Position numbers and translations under genes: made by a program. From Clostridia bacterium (GTDB lineage Bacteria > Bacillota > Clostridia > Oscillospirales > CAG-272): a stretch of 64,000 bases of DNA. The notes beneath the pieces were generated by a model, which was not told where the DNA came from, ran no database searches, and was given only the letters and a program-made list of their open reading frames with translations. Where the stretch lies: the NCBI GenBank assembly GCA_017453255.1, contig JAFTKN010000010.1:344458-408457 (forward strand), written 5' to 3'. Shown here piece after piece: positions 26,276 through 34,140 of this stretch. The first letter of the stretch is position 1. Each line of letters begins with the position of its first letter.

Positions 26276-27535
26276 ATGAAAGTTCTTGTAGTAAACGCAG
26301 GTAGCTCTTCACTTAAGTACCAGCTTTTAAACACCGAGACAAAGGAAATTCTTGGTAAGGGTATTTGTGAAAGAATTGGTATGGAAGGTAGCCTTATCGA
26401 CCACAAGCAAGGTGATGGCGTTAAAAAGATTAAAAAGGAAATTCCTATGAAGGACCACTCTGTTGCAACAGAGATAGTAGTTCAAATGCTTATGGATAAG
26501 GAGTATGGTTGTATAAGTAGCATGGATGAAATTGATGCTATCGGTCACAGAGTTGTTCATGGTGGCTCATACTTCTTTGATAGTTGCTTAGTTAACGATG
26601 ATGTTATTAATATTATTGATAAGTGTAGCGAGTTCGCGCCTTTACACAACCCTGCTCACATTATGGGCATTAATGGTTGTTCAAAGGTTATGCCAAATGT
26701 TCCTCAGGTAGTAGTTTTTGATACTGCTTTCCATCAGACAATGGCACCAGCTGCTTACACATATGCTCTTCCTATGTCCATGATTGAAAACGATGGTATA
26801 AGAAGATACGGTATGCATGGTACATCACACAAGTTTGTTTCTCAAGAGATGAATAAAATTCTTAACAAAGCTGATTCAAAGATTGTTACCTGTCACATAG
26901 GTAATGGTTCATCAATTTCAGCTGTACGAGATGGTAAATGCGTAGATACAAGCATGGGATTCACTCCACTTGCAGGTGTTGAAATGGGTACTCGTTGTGG
27001 CTCAATCGACCCAGCTATTGTTCCTTATATCATGAAAAAACACAACATTAGTGTTGATGAAATATCTGATTTCTTAAACAAAAAATGTGGTTTCCTTGGT
27101 GTTAGCGAATATTCATCTGATAGCCGTGATATTGAGGCTGCTATTTTAGGTAACTTTAATCCTGATCTTAAGACTTGCCCAACAACTGATGAGGGTAAGG
27201 CAAGAGTTTCTAAGAATGCTAAGCTCGCTGCCGAAATTCTTGCATACCAAGTTAAACAATACATTGGTTCATATGCTGCAGCCATGAATGGTCTTGATGC
27301 AATTGTGTTTACTGCTGGTATGGGTGAAAATAACCCAGAACTTCGCGAAAGAGTTTGCCGTGATATGGAATACTACGGAATCGAAATTGACTATGAGCTA
27401 AACGCAAAGACACTTCGTCAACCCAATACAGTAGAGCTTTCTACACCAAACTCAAAGGTTAAGGTTTACGTTCTTCCAACAAACGAAGAGCTTATGATTG
27501 CTATGGATACCGAAAGAGTTGTTTCTGGTAAATAA
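26276..27535 (+). CDS. ackA: Acetate kinase
   Basis: Acetate kinase interconverts acetyl phosphate and ADP with acetate and ATP, the energy-yielding end of acetate fermentation. The 419-residue protein has VLVVNAGSSSLKY at the start, HRVVHGG, DTAFHQTM, RYGMHGTSH, HIGNGSS and FTAGMGENNPELRE. A TTG 15 bases upstream is in frame, but the ATG at 26276 has GGAGG eight bases before it. pta is not adjacent, as is common in some Clostridia. Codon use is visibly richer in C-ending codons than its neighbours, in keeping with high expression. Confidence 0.97.
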   Translation: MKVLVVNAGSSSLKYQLLNTETKEILGKGICERIGMEGSLIDHKQGDGVKKIKKEIPMKDHSVATEIVVQMLMDKEYGCISSMDEIDAIGHRVVHGGSYFFDSCLVNDDVINIIDKCSEFAPLHNPAHIMGINGCSKVMPNVPQVVVFDTAFHQTMAPAAYTYALPMSMIENDGIRRYGMHGTSHKFVSQEMNKILNKADSKIVTCHIGNGSSISAVRDGKCVDTSMGFTPLAGVEMGTRCGSIDPAIVPYIMKKHNISVDEISDFLNKKCGFLGVSEYSSDSRDIEAAILGNFNPDLKTCPTTDEGKARVSKNAKLAAEILAYQVKQYIGSYAAAMNGLDAIVFTAGMGENNPELRERVCRDMEYYGIEIDYELNAKTLRQPNTVELSTPNSKVKVYVLPTNEELMIAMDTERVVSGK

Positions 27536-27550
27536 TAAATTCAAAGCTGA

Positions 27551-27582
27551 AAAGACGAGTGCAAAAAAGCACTCGTCTTTTG
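27551..27582. terminator. Bidirectional terminator
   Basis: A 12-bp stem AAAGACGAGTGC/GCACTCGTCTTT with an A6 loop lies between ackA and the convergent sigma-factor gene. Confidence 0.9.
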
Positions 27583-27591
27583 TTACCAATA

Positions 27592-29145
27592 CTATCTGTG
27601 ATTTACTCCCCAGATAGCAAGGTTTGTTTTTTCCTTTGGAACAATCAAGCTACCATTGTCGATAAGCTCATTTACAATAAAGCCCATAACACCAGTGCTA
27701 TAATGTAGCTGAGCTATGTTTTTACACTGGTCTTTTACAAAGCTCGGAGTGATTTTTGCAAGCTCGATAGTAGCTTTATCAAAGATTTGCTTCATATATG
27801 ATTTTGTGTATTGTGAAACGGGTGCAAGAAGCTCGCTTATTGCCTTGTAATTTTCCTTGTCAAACAAATAAAAGTTTGGATATACTATTTCGTTTTCACA
27901 ATATACATAACCTTGTTCTATCATTACAGGAAGCATTGGATTGCTTTCATCAGCCTTGTTTCCTAAAATGGCATCCTTCATAACCTTTGCTCTATCCATA
28001 AAGCGAAAATGCTCATAATTTTGCACATTTTGTGTTTTCTTGTAGTTCACTGCAAAAAACTCAACTTCATCTACATAGCAATGTGATACTCCATTAATAG
28101 ACATATTAAGATAGTCATTATCATAGCCATACACAAAGCCACATCCACCAAGCACTAAATCGGGATAGCTTTCAGGCAAATCTGTTGCTTCAAGTAAAAC
28201 CATGCTGATAATAAGCCACATAAGTCTGTTATCATCAAGGTCGTTACCCTTGAATTTCATTTGTCTTACTTTGTCAAGCAAGGATTTTGAGCTTTCAAAA
28301 ATTTCTTTTGCAGCCTTTGTGTAAATGCTTTTAACAGACTTTATAAAATCTTTTTCAAACGCATCTGTGATAATAACAATATTTGTTTGATATTTTGTGC
28401 CTACTCGCTTTATCATTTCGGCGCTTTCGAGAATTTCAAGCTCTTCCTCAAGATATGGCATTGCAACACCAAGCTCGATTGATAGTTCTTCTGCTGTAAG
28501 TGGCTTTTCATAAGCGGATAGCATTATTGCTCCTGGCAATGAGCGGTCAAAAAGTTCTCTGTACTTTGGTGAAACATTACCCCAAAAATCCACACGGAAT
28601 ACGCCAGGGTTGTAGCTTTTTTCTCCTAATTTTCTTGTCATACTAACACCTTCCTTTAGTATCTTTCTTGATTTGAATAAATGATACTTTACCATTTCAA
28701 CAGTCATATTCTGCTCGCTTGCAATTTCCCCGCAGCTTTTATTATGAATGTAATATGAAATGGTAATTTTTCTATGCACCGAGGAAAGTAAGGACAATTC
28801 TCTTCTCAAAAGATAGGTTTGCTCGTCCTTTTCTTCTTTCTCAATGTATTGATCTAACGGAGAAAGATAAAAACCAACATTGTCAATATTTTCGTTTAAA
28901 TCTACCGTTTTTGATATGATTTTATTTCTGCGAATAAATTTTCTAAAGGTATTTTCTGCAATTTTCCAAGCATATCCCCAAAATGCTTCATCGTTTTGAA
29001 GGTTCTCAGCAGAGGCAAGAATTTCGCATATAATTTCGGAGGTTAGATCCTCTGCCGAGTCCTTGTCGTATAACTTATCAAAGGCATAGCCATAAAATGC
29101 AGACATATTTTTAGAAATCAATTCTGCTACTACCTGTTGTTTCAT
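27592..29145 (-). CDS. ECF-type sigma factor with a long C-terminal regulatory region (paralogue A)
   Basis: Residues 1-75 form a sigma region 2 (YGYAFDKLYDKDSAEDLTSE, FWGYAWKIAENTFRKFIRR). Residues 110-165 form region 4 (HRKITISYYIHNKSCGEIA, VEMVKYHLFKSRKILKEG). About 350 residues follow, beginning with SYNPGVFRVD and a winged-helix-like segment (LTAEELSIELGVAMPYLEEEL), then a large predicted sensor-like region with no known domain. A normal ECF factor is about 160-200 residues, so this is a fused form. It is collinear with the protein at 31156-32802. It lies 92 bases after the two XRE regulator genes on the same strand. AGGAGA ribosome binding site. Confidence 0.75.
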   Translation of the reverse strand: MKQQVVAELISKNMSAFYGYAFDKLYDKDSAEDLTSEIICEILASAENLQNDEAFWGYAWKIAENTFRKFIRRNKIISKTVDLNENIDNVGFYLSPLDQYIEKEEKDEQTYLLRRELSLLSSVHRKITISYYIHNKSCGEIASEQNMTVEMVKYHLFKSRKILKEGVSMTRKLGEKSYNPGVFRVDFWGNVSPKYRELFDRSLPGAIMLSAYEKPLTAEELSIELGVAMPYLEEELEILESAEMIKRVGTKYQTNIVIITDAFEKDFIKSVKSIYTKAAKEIFESSKSLLDKVRQMKFKGNDLDDNRLMWLIISMVLLEATDLPESYPDLVLGGCGFVYGYDNDYLNMSINGVSHCYVDEVEFFAVNYKKTQNVQNYEHFRFMDRAKVMKDAILGNKADESNPMLPVMIEQGYVYCENEIVYPNFYLFDKENYKAISELLAPVSQYTKSYMKQIFDKATIELAKITPSFVKDQCKNIAQLHYSTGVMGFIVNELIDNGSLIVPKEKTNLAIWGVNHR

Positions 29146-29237
29146 ATTATTCTCCTGTTAGTCCTTTTTGAAAGCTTTCACCTATATAGTATCATTTGGT
29201 TGGTGTCGGTTAACAAATTTGTGAAAATTTTCTGAAT

Positions 29238-30083
29238 TCATTTCAAAAACGGTGTTTTTCTGCAATGTATTTGAGTTGAATATCCGCCATTGTAGTAAAA
29301 CTCGTGAGCCATTAAAAATAATGAAATTACCTTGTGAGATGGTGCAGTTGTATAAAGAATATGTTCCTCATTATCAATACTTGTCTTTATTTCCGATATG
29401 AGCCTTAGATATATTAAATTGCTGATTACTTTATCAATGCTTGAATTGTCTATTTCGCATTGTTGGTATAAATGCTCTTTGTCAAATATATATTCAATGC
29501 CTGCTTTTTGCACAAACAGAACTGCTTTCATTGTATCTATATCCGCAAAGCATTCAAATATTTTTCGTACATTTTCTCCATCCTCTATTGTCTGCGCCCA
29601 ACCATCCTTTGGCTCGGGAAATATCGCAAAATATGGAGAACGACCGTTTGATATTTGAGTAAAGCCGTTTTCTTTTAGAATGTATGAGTTGTTATTAGTG
29701 CCTACGCCACACTTGTATATAATATCATTGTCATCCTCTCTTATTCCAAAAGAATCTTCCTCGTGTATTCCGAATAATGCTTCTTGTAAATGCCAGCAAA
29801 TACTTCTTACAAGCTCAAATTTATTTTCGCTTTTATCATTTCGTAAAAACGTTGATACGCTCCTTACGGCATCATTAAAGCAAATATTCTTGTTTTCAAA
29901 CAGTATGTCAAGAGAAACACCTAATGCATTTGCAAGTGGTACAAGCAATGAGCCATCGGGGAAATTTTCATTACATTCCCATTTTGAAACTGCCTGTGAT
30001 GAAACATAAAGTATATTAGCAAGCTGTTCTTGTGTCATTTTCTTTTTAAGTCTGTATTTTTTAATGTTTTCACCTAAGCTCAT
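29238..30083 (-). CDS. XRE-family transcriptional regulator (paralogue B)
   Basis: The 281-residue protein has an N-terminal Cro/CI-type HTH (MTQEQLANILYVSSQAVSKWE, about 16-36). A C-terminal region of about 200 residues follows that contains a winged-helix-like segment (SSIDKVISNLIYLRLISEI) and ends with VISLFLMAHEFYYNGG. Its start overlaps the stop of the preceding XRE gene by four bases (ATGA), and the GGAGG site lies inside that gene. The C-terminal half aligns loosely with that of the neighbour, so the two look like an old tandem duplication. Ligand and targets unknown. Confidence 0.75.
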   Translation of the reverse strand: MSLGENIKKYRLKKKMTQEQLANILYVSSQAVSKWECNENFPDGSLLVPLANALGVSLDILFENKNICFNDAVRSVSTFLRNDKSENKFELVRSICWHLQEALFGIHEEDSFGIREDDNDIIYKCGVGTNNNSYILKENGFTQISNGRSPYFAIFPEPKDGWAQTIEDGENVRKIFECFADIDTMKAVLFVQKAGIEYIFDKEHLYQQCEIDNSSIDKVISNLIYLRLISEIKTSIDNEEHILYTTAPSHKVISLFLMAHEFYYNGGYSTQIHCRKTPFLK

Positions 30084-30955
30084 ATTTTACCTCCATCAAT
30101 CAGTCTACAGTTTTGTGCGCCAACCATGTAGTCGTTAAGTGCATCACCACACATATATTCGTATGCTATGCAAACAAGGGATAAAATTTTTCCAGAGCCA
30201 TTTGACATATAAATAGTAATCTCTTTATCCTTTATATGTGCTACATTTTTTGTACAAAAGCCTATACTACATGCTTCATCTAAAATTTCCGTGGCTATTT
30301 CATCAGTAAGCCCTGTCCTTTTAGCAACAAATGATGCTGAAATGTTTGTTGATGTGGTTTTGGTATGAATCAGCTTTATGACCTTTAAAGCATTTGGTTT
30401 TGAAAGAAAACTAAACAGCTTAGATATTTTATTTTGAGCATCTTCTTTGCCAAGCCAATCAAAATTATTCCTATTACCAAGCAATTGAATATACATTGAT
30501 AAATCATCTGTATTTAGATGCATTTCAAACTCTTCGTTTGTTTCTATTTGGGAACGGCAAAAATAGTGCCCGTCTAAAATATCACTGTTTGGCACAATTG
30601 TTTTCTTATCAGTAGGTGCACTAATCGATTCCATAATCTTTGTCCTTAGCATTTCAAAGTTAATTTGGAATGTTTTTAAAATGCCACCTTCAAAATCAAG
30701 CTCTGAAAGCTCTTGCTTCAATAAGTCTGTGGATTTAACATCTTTTGTTGAGTTTATTCCTAAAATATAATCCGTGCTAACGCCATAATATTCTGCCAAT
30801 TTACTTAACATGGTAAGGTTTGGCTCACTCATTCCGTTTTCCCATTTAGAAAGGGTTTTATTTGAAACCCCAAGAGCTGTAGCAACCTCATCTTGTGTTA
30901 GGGACAAGCTGTTTCTTAATTCTGCTAATTTGCTTCCTACATTGATATTTTCCAT
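30080..30955 (-). CDS. XRE-family transcriptional regulator (paralogue A)
   Basis: The 291-residue protein has an HTH_3 domain (LRNSLSLTQDEVATALGVSN, then KTLSKWENGMSEPNLTMLSKLAEYYGVSTDYILG, residues about 13-66). A 220-residue C-terminal region follows with a predicted winged helix (ASFVAKRTGLTDEIATEIL) and the end segment KILSLVCIAYEYM. That end matches ISLFLMAHEFY in the next gene. It is probably a dimeric or tetrameric regulator with an effector-sensing C-terminus. It is first in a coupled pair and is separated from the upstream sigma gene by a terminator. Confidence 0.75.
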   Translation of the reverse strand: MENINVGSKLAELRNSLSLTQDEVATALGVSNKTLSKWENGMSEPNLTMLSKLAEYYGVSTDYILGINSTKDVKSTDLLKQELSELDFEGGILKTFQINFEMLRTKIMESISAPTDKKTIVPNSDILDGHYFCRSQIETNEEFEMHLNTDDLSMYIQLLGNRNNFDWLGKEDAQNKISKLFSFLSKPNALKVIKLIHTKTTSTNISASFVAKRTGLTDEIATEILDEACSIGFCTKNVAHIKDKEITIYMSNGSGKILSLVCIAYEYMCGDALNDYMVGAQNCRLIDGGKI

Positions 30956-31092
30956 AAGTGTACCTCGAAAAATTATTCAAGTTCCGGTCCTTGTACCTTA
31001 ATTATACTTGAAACCTATCGTAGAGTCAATGGAGAATAATTATACAAATTCTCCAAATCAGAGATTTTTGACTTTGATTATCAATCGCAATT

Positions 31093-31118
31093 AGAAAAGC
31101 GAGTGCCAAAGCACTCGC
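31093..31118 (-). terminator. Terminator of the second ECF sigma gene
   Basis: An 8-bp GC-rich stem GCGAGTGC/GCACTCGC with a 4-base loop is followed by TTTTC on the minus strand. A second, weaker hairpin with CTCAAAGA/TCTTTGAG arms lies between it and the gene end (about 31134-31153). Confidence 0.85.
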
Positions 31119-31155
31119 CATTTAGGAGGTTATAACTCAAAGATTTTCTTTGAGG

Positions 31156-32802
31156 TTATTTTTCATTAACAAAGGTGCAAAGCCTTTTAATTTCTTCATT
31201 TGACGGTGTTTGCAAATAACCTTTTTTCCACAAATTCCAAAGGAAAGAATACTGATTTGTAAAGCTATTGCATAAAATTTGATTTGTTTCTGTTTCGTCA
31301 AGGAAGCTTGGTATTAGTTTTCGCACATTGTCTATGTGCTCACAACACATATTTATTACTTCATCTATATCGAGTTCCTTCTTTATTTTTTCGAAAAATT
31401 GCTCTTTATCGTAATATTTAAAAAGAGTAGGATGCTCTTGGTGTTTGAGATATGGAATTAAAATTATTGGCTTTTCATTTTCCACACGCACATAGCCCTT
31501 TTTAACAAGATTAGCAACCGCGTGCTTATCATATTCATTTGGTATTTCATCCTTTTCAATAATATCAACTACTCTTGATAGCTGATTGAGCTCTATATCA
31601 TCAAAATCTCTCCAGCCTTGTTCGAAAAAGCCAATATCATACTGCAAAGAGTTCAATTTATCACTTGTTCTTGTTTTTACTCCACAGCCCTCACATCGTA
31701 AGAAAAACTCTTTAAAGTCCTTATCAGCGTTATCAACGATTTCCCCTGTTACCATTGATGCAGAAACAAAGTGCTCACTTCCATCCTTGCGTTTTGGATA
31801 TATATAATTCAAGCCTTTCTTTTTTGAGACAAGCTCACTAATGTAATGTACCGCATTGTTTATTGTAAGCATAAGTAACGACCACATTAAGAAATTGTCA
31901 TTGTACTCTCCGAGTAAAGAACCACTTTTCTTTAATTCATCTTTTGCAGTCACAGTTAAATTGTATAATGGAACTGATATTTTATCAGCAAATTTATACA
32001 TAAACTTTTTACTTTCAAAATAGAACCCATCTTCCATTATAAAAAATGTAGTTTGATACTTATTTTTACCTATTGTTTTAAGATAGTCCATATGCAAAAG
32101 CTTGTCTATCTTATCCTCAAGATAAACCGCCGCAACGCCCAAGGTTCTTGCGATTTCCTCGGTAGTGTGTGGTTTTTGATAGCAAAGATAGCATATGTTT
32201 TGCATTAAAACATCGCTTCTTAGCCCAAACATATCGTAATCAGTAGTCCAGCCATTGTGTCCTATGCCTATTTTAACAGGCTTATAGATTCCTTGTTGTT
32301 CTGTCATTTCAATTCGCTCCTTTAGTGTTTTTTTGCTTTCTCCTAAATACCATCGTACGCTGGAATCGGGGATATTTAATATTTCTGATATTTCTTTACT
32401 TGTTTTATTTTCATAATAGAACATTATTGTTACCTCTCGCTTCATTTTGGAGAGATACATTATTTCTTGCCTGAGCTTTTCGTGTAGCTCCTTTTTGATA
32501 TATTCTTCCTCTATATCGGTTTCATCAGCTACAAATTCAAGCACAGATGCATTTTCAAGATTTTTTCTTTTTAAAATGTCCTTTCTGTAAAAATTCATCC
32601 AAGTATAACAGCAAATTCTATATATGTATGCATCCATATTTTCTATTTGTGAGATTTTTGTACCCTTATCAAATAATGTTAAAAGAATTTCTTGTGACAA
32701 ATCCTGAGCATCGTTATAATCTCTCGTTTTAGAAAATGCAAAGCCATATATTTTCTTTGCGTACTTTTCAATAATATCTTTTGAAATATCCATTTTATCC
32801 AC
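31156..32802 (-). CDS. ECF-type sigma factor with a long C-terminal regulatory region (paralogue B)
   Basis: Sigma region 2 is at about 10-85 (YGFAFSKTRDYNDAQDLSQE, YIYRICCYTWMNFYRKD) and region 4 at 110-165 (KREVTIMFYYENKTSKEIS, SSVRWYLGESKKTLKE). About 380 C-terminal residues follow, with a winged-helix-like part (TTEEIARTLGVAAVYLEDKI, then KNKYQTTFFIMEDGF). It also has a CEGC pair in FLRCEGCGVKT and no recognisable domain beyond that. It is collinear with the 27592-29145 protein (LGVA..YLE, KYQT, and LMW-hydrophobic blocks match). Monocistronic, ending at the hairpin at 31093. AAAGGTGG ribosome binding site. Confidence 0.75.
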   Translation of the reverse strand: MDKMDISKDIIEKYAKKIYGFAFSKTRDYNDAQDLSQEILLTLFDKGTKISQIENMDAYIYRICCYTWMNFYRKDILKRKNLENASVLEFVADETDIEEEYIKKELHEKLRQEIMYLSKMKREVTIMFYYENKTSKEISEILNIPDSSVRWYLGESKKTLKERIEMTEQQGIYKPVKIGIGHNGWTTDYDMFGLRSDVLMQNICYLCYQKPHTTEEIARTLGVAAVYLEDKIDKLLHMDYLKTIGKNKYQTTFFIMEDGFYFESKKFMYKFADKISVPLYNLTVTAKDELKKSGSLLGEYNDNFLMWSLLMLTINNAVHYISELVSKKKGLNYIYPKRKDGSEHFVSASMVTGEIVDNADKDFKEFFLRCEGCGVKTRTSDKLNSLQYDIGFFEQGWRDFDDIELNQLSRVVDIIEKDEIPNEYDKHAVANLVKKGYVRVENEKPIILIPYLKHQEHPTLFKYYDKEQFFEKIKKELDIDEVINMCCEHIDNVRKLIPSFLDETETNQILCNSFTNQYSFLWNLWKKGYLQTPSNEEIKRLCTFVNEK

Positions 32803-32930
32803 CTTTAAAAGTTTATTGTCGGGTTGGTTCCTTGCCCGTCACCATAATAGTGTCGCAAAAAAAACAAATGTTGGAACGATTTTAAAAATTTCCTAAGTTT
32901 ATTTTACTATATTTGACGTTTTATTTCAAC

Positions 32931-32955
32931 AAAAAACAAGCAAGGTTTTGCTTGT
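32931..32955 (-). terminator. Terminator of the recD2-comF-fucU unit
   Basis: Stem ACAAGCAA/TTGCTTGT with a 4-base loop, followed on the minus strand by T6. Confidence 0.85.
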
Positions 32956-32964
32956 CTTACTTTG

Positions 32965-33399
32965 TTATATTACGCCTTTTTGGAGCATTATATTTGCATA
33001 AATTGCTTTTTCACTTGTAGCAATTATTGCATAAGCTTTTTTTGCTTCCTCATAAAACGCAAATCTCTCAATGGTGCCTACTGCCTCTGCTCCACGATTA
33101 TCATACTTAGTGATTATTTCCTTGTATTTATCCCATATTGGTGTTTTTGCATTGTCACCTTTCATAACCTCCATGAGAATTGCAGGCTTATCTACGTATG
33201 TGTCAAGTGGAAATAGCTGCAAAATTGCATCTAAAATTTCGGGAACTCCGTGTCCATCGCATCTAATAACAATAGCATTTTTCCCCATAGATTCAGCTGG
33301 AAAGTTTCCATCTGCTATAACTATTCTGTCACTGTGTCCCATTTCACATAAAACCTTTAAAAGCTCTGGTGATATAATTTGTGGTATTCCTTTTAACAT
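32965..33399 (-). CDS. L-fucose mutarotase / RbsD-FucU family protein
   Basis: The 144-residue protein begins MLKGIPQIISPELLKVLCEMGHSDRIVIADGNFP. This is the RbsD/FucU start, with the catalytic His in MGHSD (about 22) and Asp in IADGNFPA. RCDGHGVPEILDAILQLFPLDTYV and ERFAFYEEAKKAYAIIATSE match FucU more than RbsD. These enzymes speed the interconversion of sugar anomers in the cytoplasm. It lies three bases after comF with no sugar-uptake genes next to it; the GHL6 glycosidase in this window could supply fucose, but it is 20 kb away. Confidence 0.87.
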   Translation of the reverse strand: MLKGIPQIISPELLKVLCEMGHSDRIVIADGNFPAESMGKNAIVIRCDGHGVPEILDAILQLFPLDTYVDKPAILMEVMKGDNAKTPIWDKYKEIITKYDNRGAEAVGTIERFAFYEEAKKAYAIIATSEKAIYANIMLQKGVI

Positions 33400-33402
33400 T
33401 TT

Positions 33403-34140
33403 TTATTCTCCTTTTTTATAATTATCTTTTGCAAATGCAACTGGTATAACACTTTTTGCTCCATTATCGTAAAGTATTTCAGCACAAGCTCTCATTGACG
33501 CTCCTGATGTAATAATATCGTCAAGCAAAAATATATTTTTGTATTCTACCTTAGCATTTTTCTTTAATTGATACGATTTTCTTGCATTTTCTAATCTTTC
33601 ATATTTATTTAACTTTTTTTGCTCTTTTCTTCCTTTGTTATCTAAGCAAGAAAACGTCGGTAAATTGAGCAGTTTTCCCAATGCTTTAGCAAGTTTTTCC
33701 GATTGGTCAAAGGAATAATAGCGCCTCATTGATTTTCTTCTTGGTACATATGTTATTGCAAAGGTTTTATATTTAATATTATGAGCATAGCAATATGAAA
33801 TTAGCACCTTAGAAATATATTCAGCCATTACCTTAACTACACTTCTATAACCCTTTTTCTTTAAATCAAAAAATATTCGATTTGCATTTGGATTCTTCTC
33901 TTTATCATAAAAAACACACCAAATAGCAAGAGAATCATTAATTTCCTTTACTAAGTTAGGTAAGCAAAAACAAAGGTCTCTTTCATTTCCACAGCTATTA
34001 CATCGTGTAGTTAATAAATTGTACCAGTCTTCTTCGCAATCCTCACACACATAATCTATATTATCATAAGAAATAGGCTCACCACACACGATACAATCGC
34101 GCTCAATAAACATTCTTTTCAATATTTCTTTAATTTTCAT
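33403..34140 (-). CDS. comF: ComF-family phosphoribosyltransferase-like protein
   Basis: The 245-residue protein has an N-terminal double zinc ribbon (CIVCGEP, CEDCEEDW, CNSCGNERDLCFC) and a C-terminal PRTase fold. The fold carries YVPRRKSMRRYYSFDQSEKLA and the PRPP loop IFLLDDIITSGASMRACAE. ComF proteins help DNA uptake during transformation; in many Clostridia the role is unknown. It overlaps recD2 by 11 bases, so it is co-translated with a DNA helicase. Confidence 0.9.
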   Translation of the reverse strand: MKIKEILKRMFIERDCIVCGEPISYDNIDYVCEDCEEDWYNLLTTRCNSCGNERDLCFCLPNLVKEINDSLAIWCVFYDKEKNPNANRIFFDLKKKGYRSVVKVMAEYISKVLISYCYAHNIKYKTFAITYVPRRKSMRRYYSFDQSEKLAKALGKLLNLPTFSCLDNKGRKEQKKLNKYERLENARKSYQLKKNAKVEYKNIFLLDDIITSGASMRACAEILYDNGAKSVIPVAFAKDNYKKGE

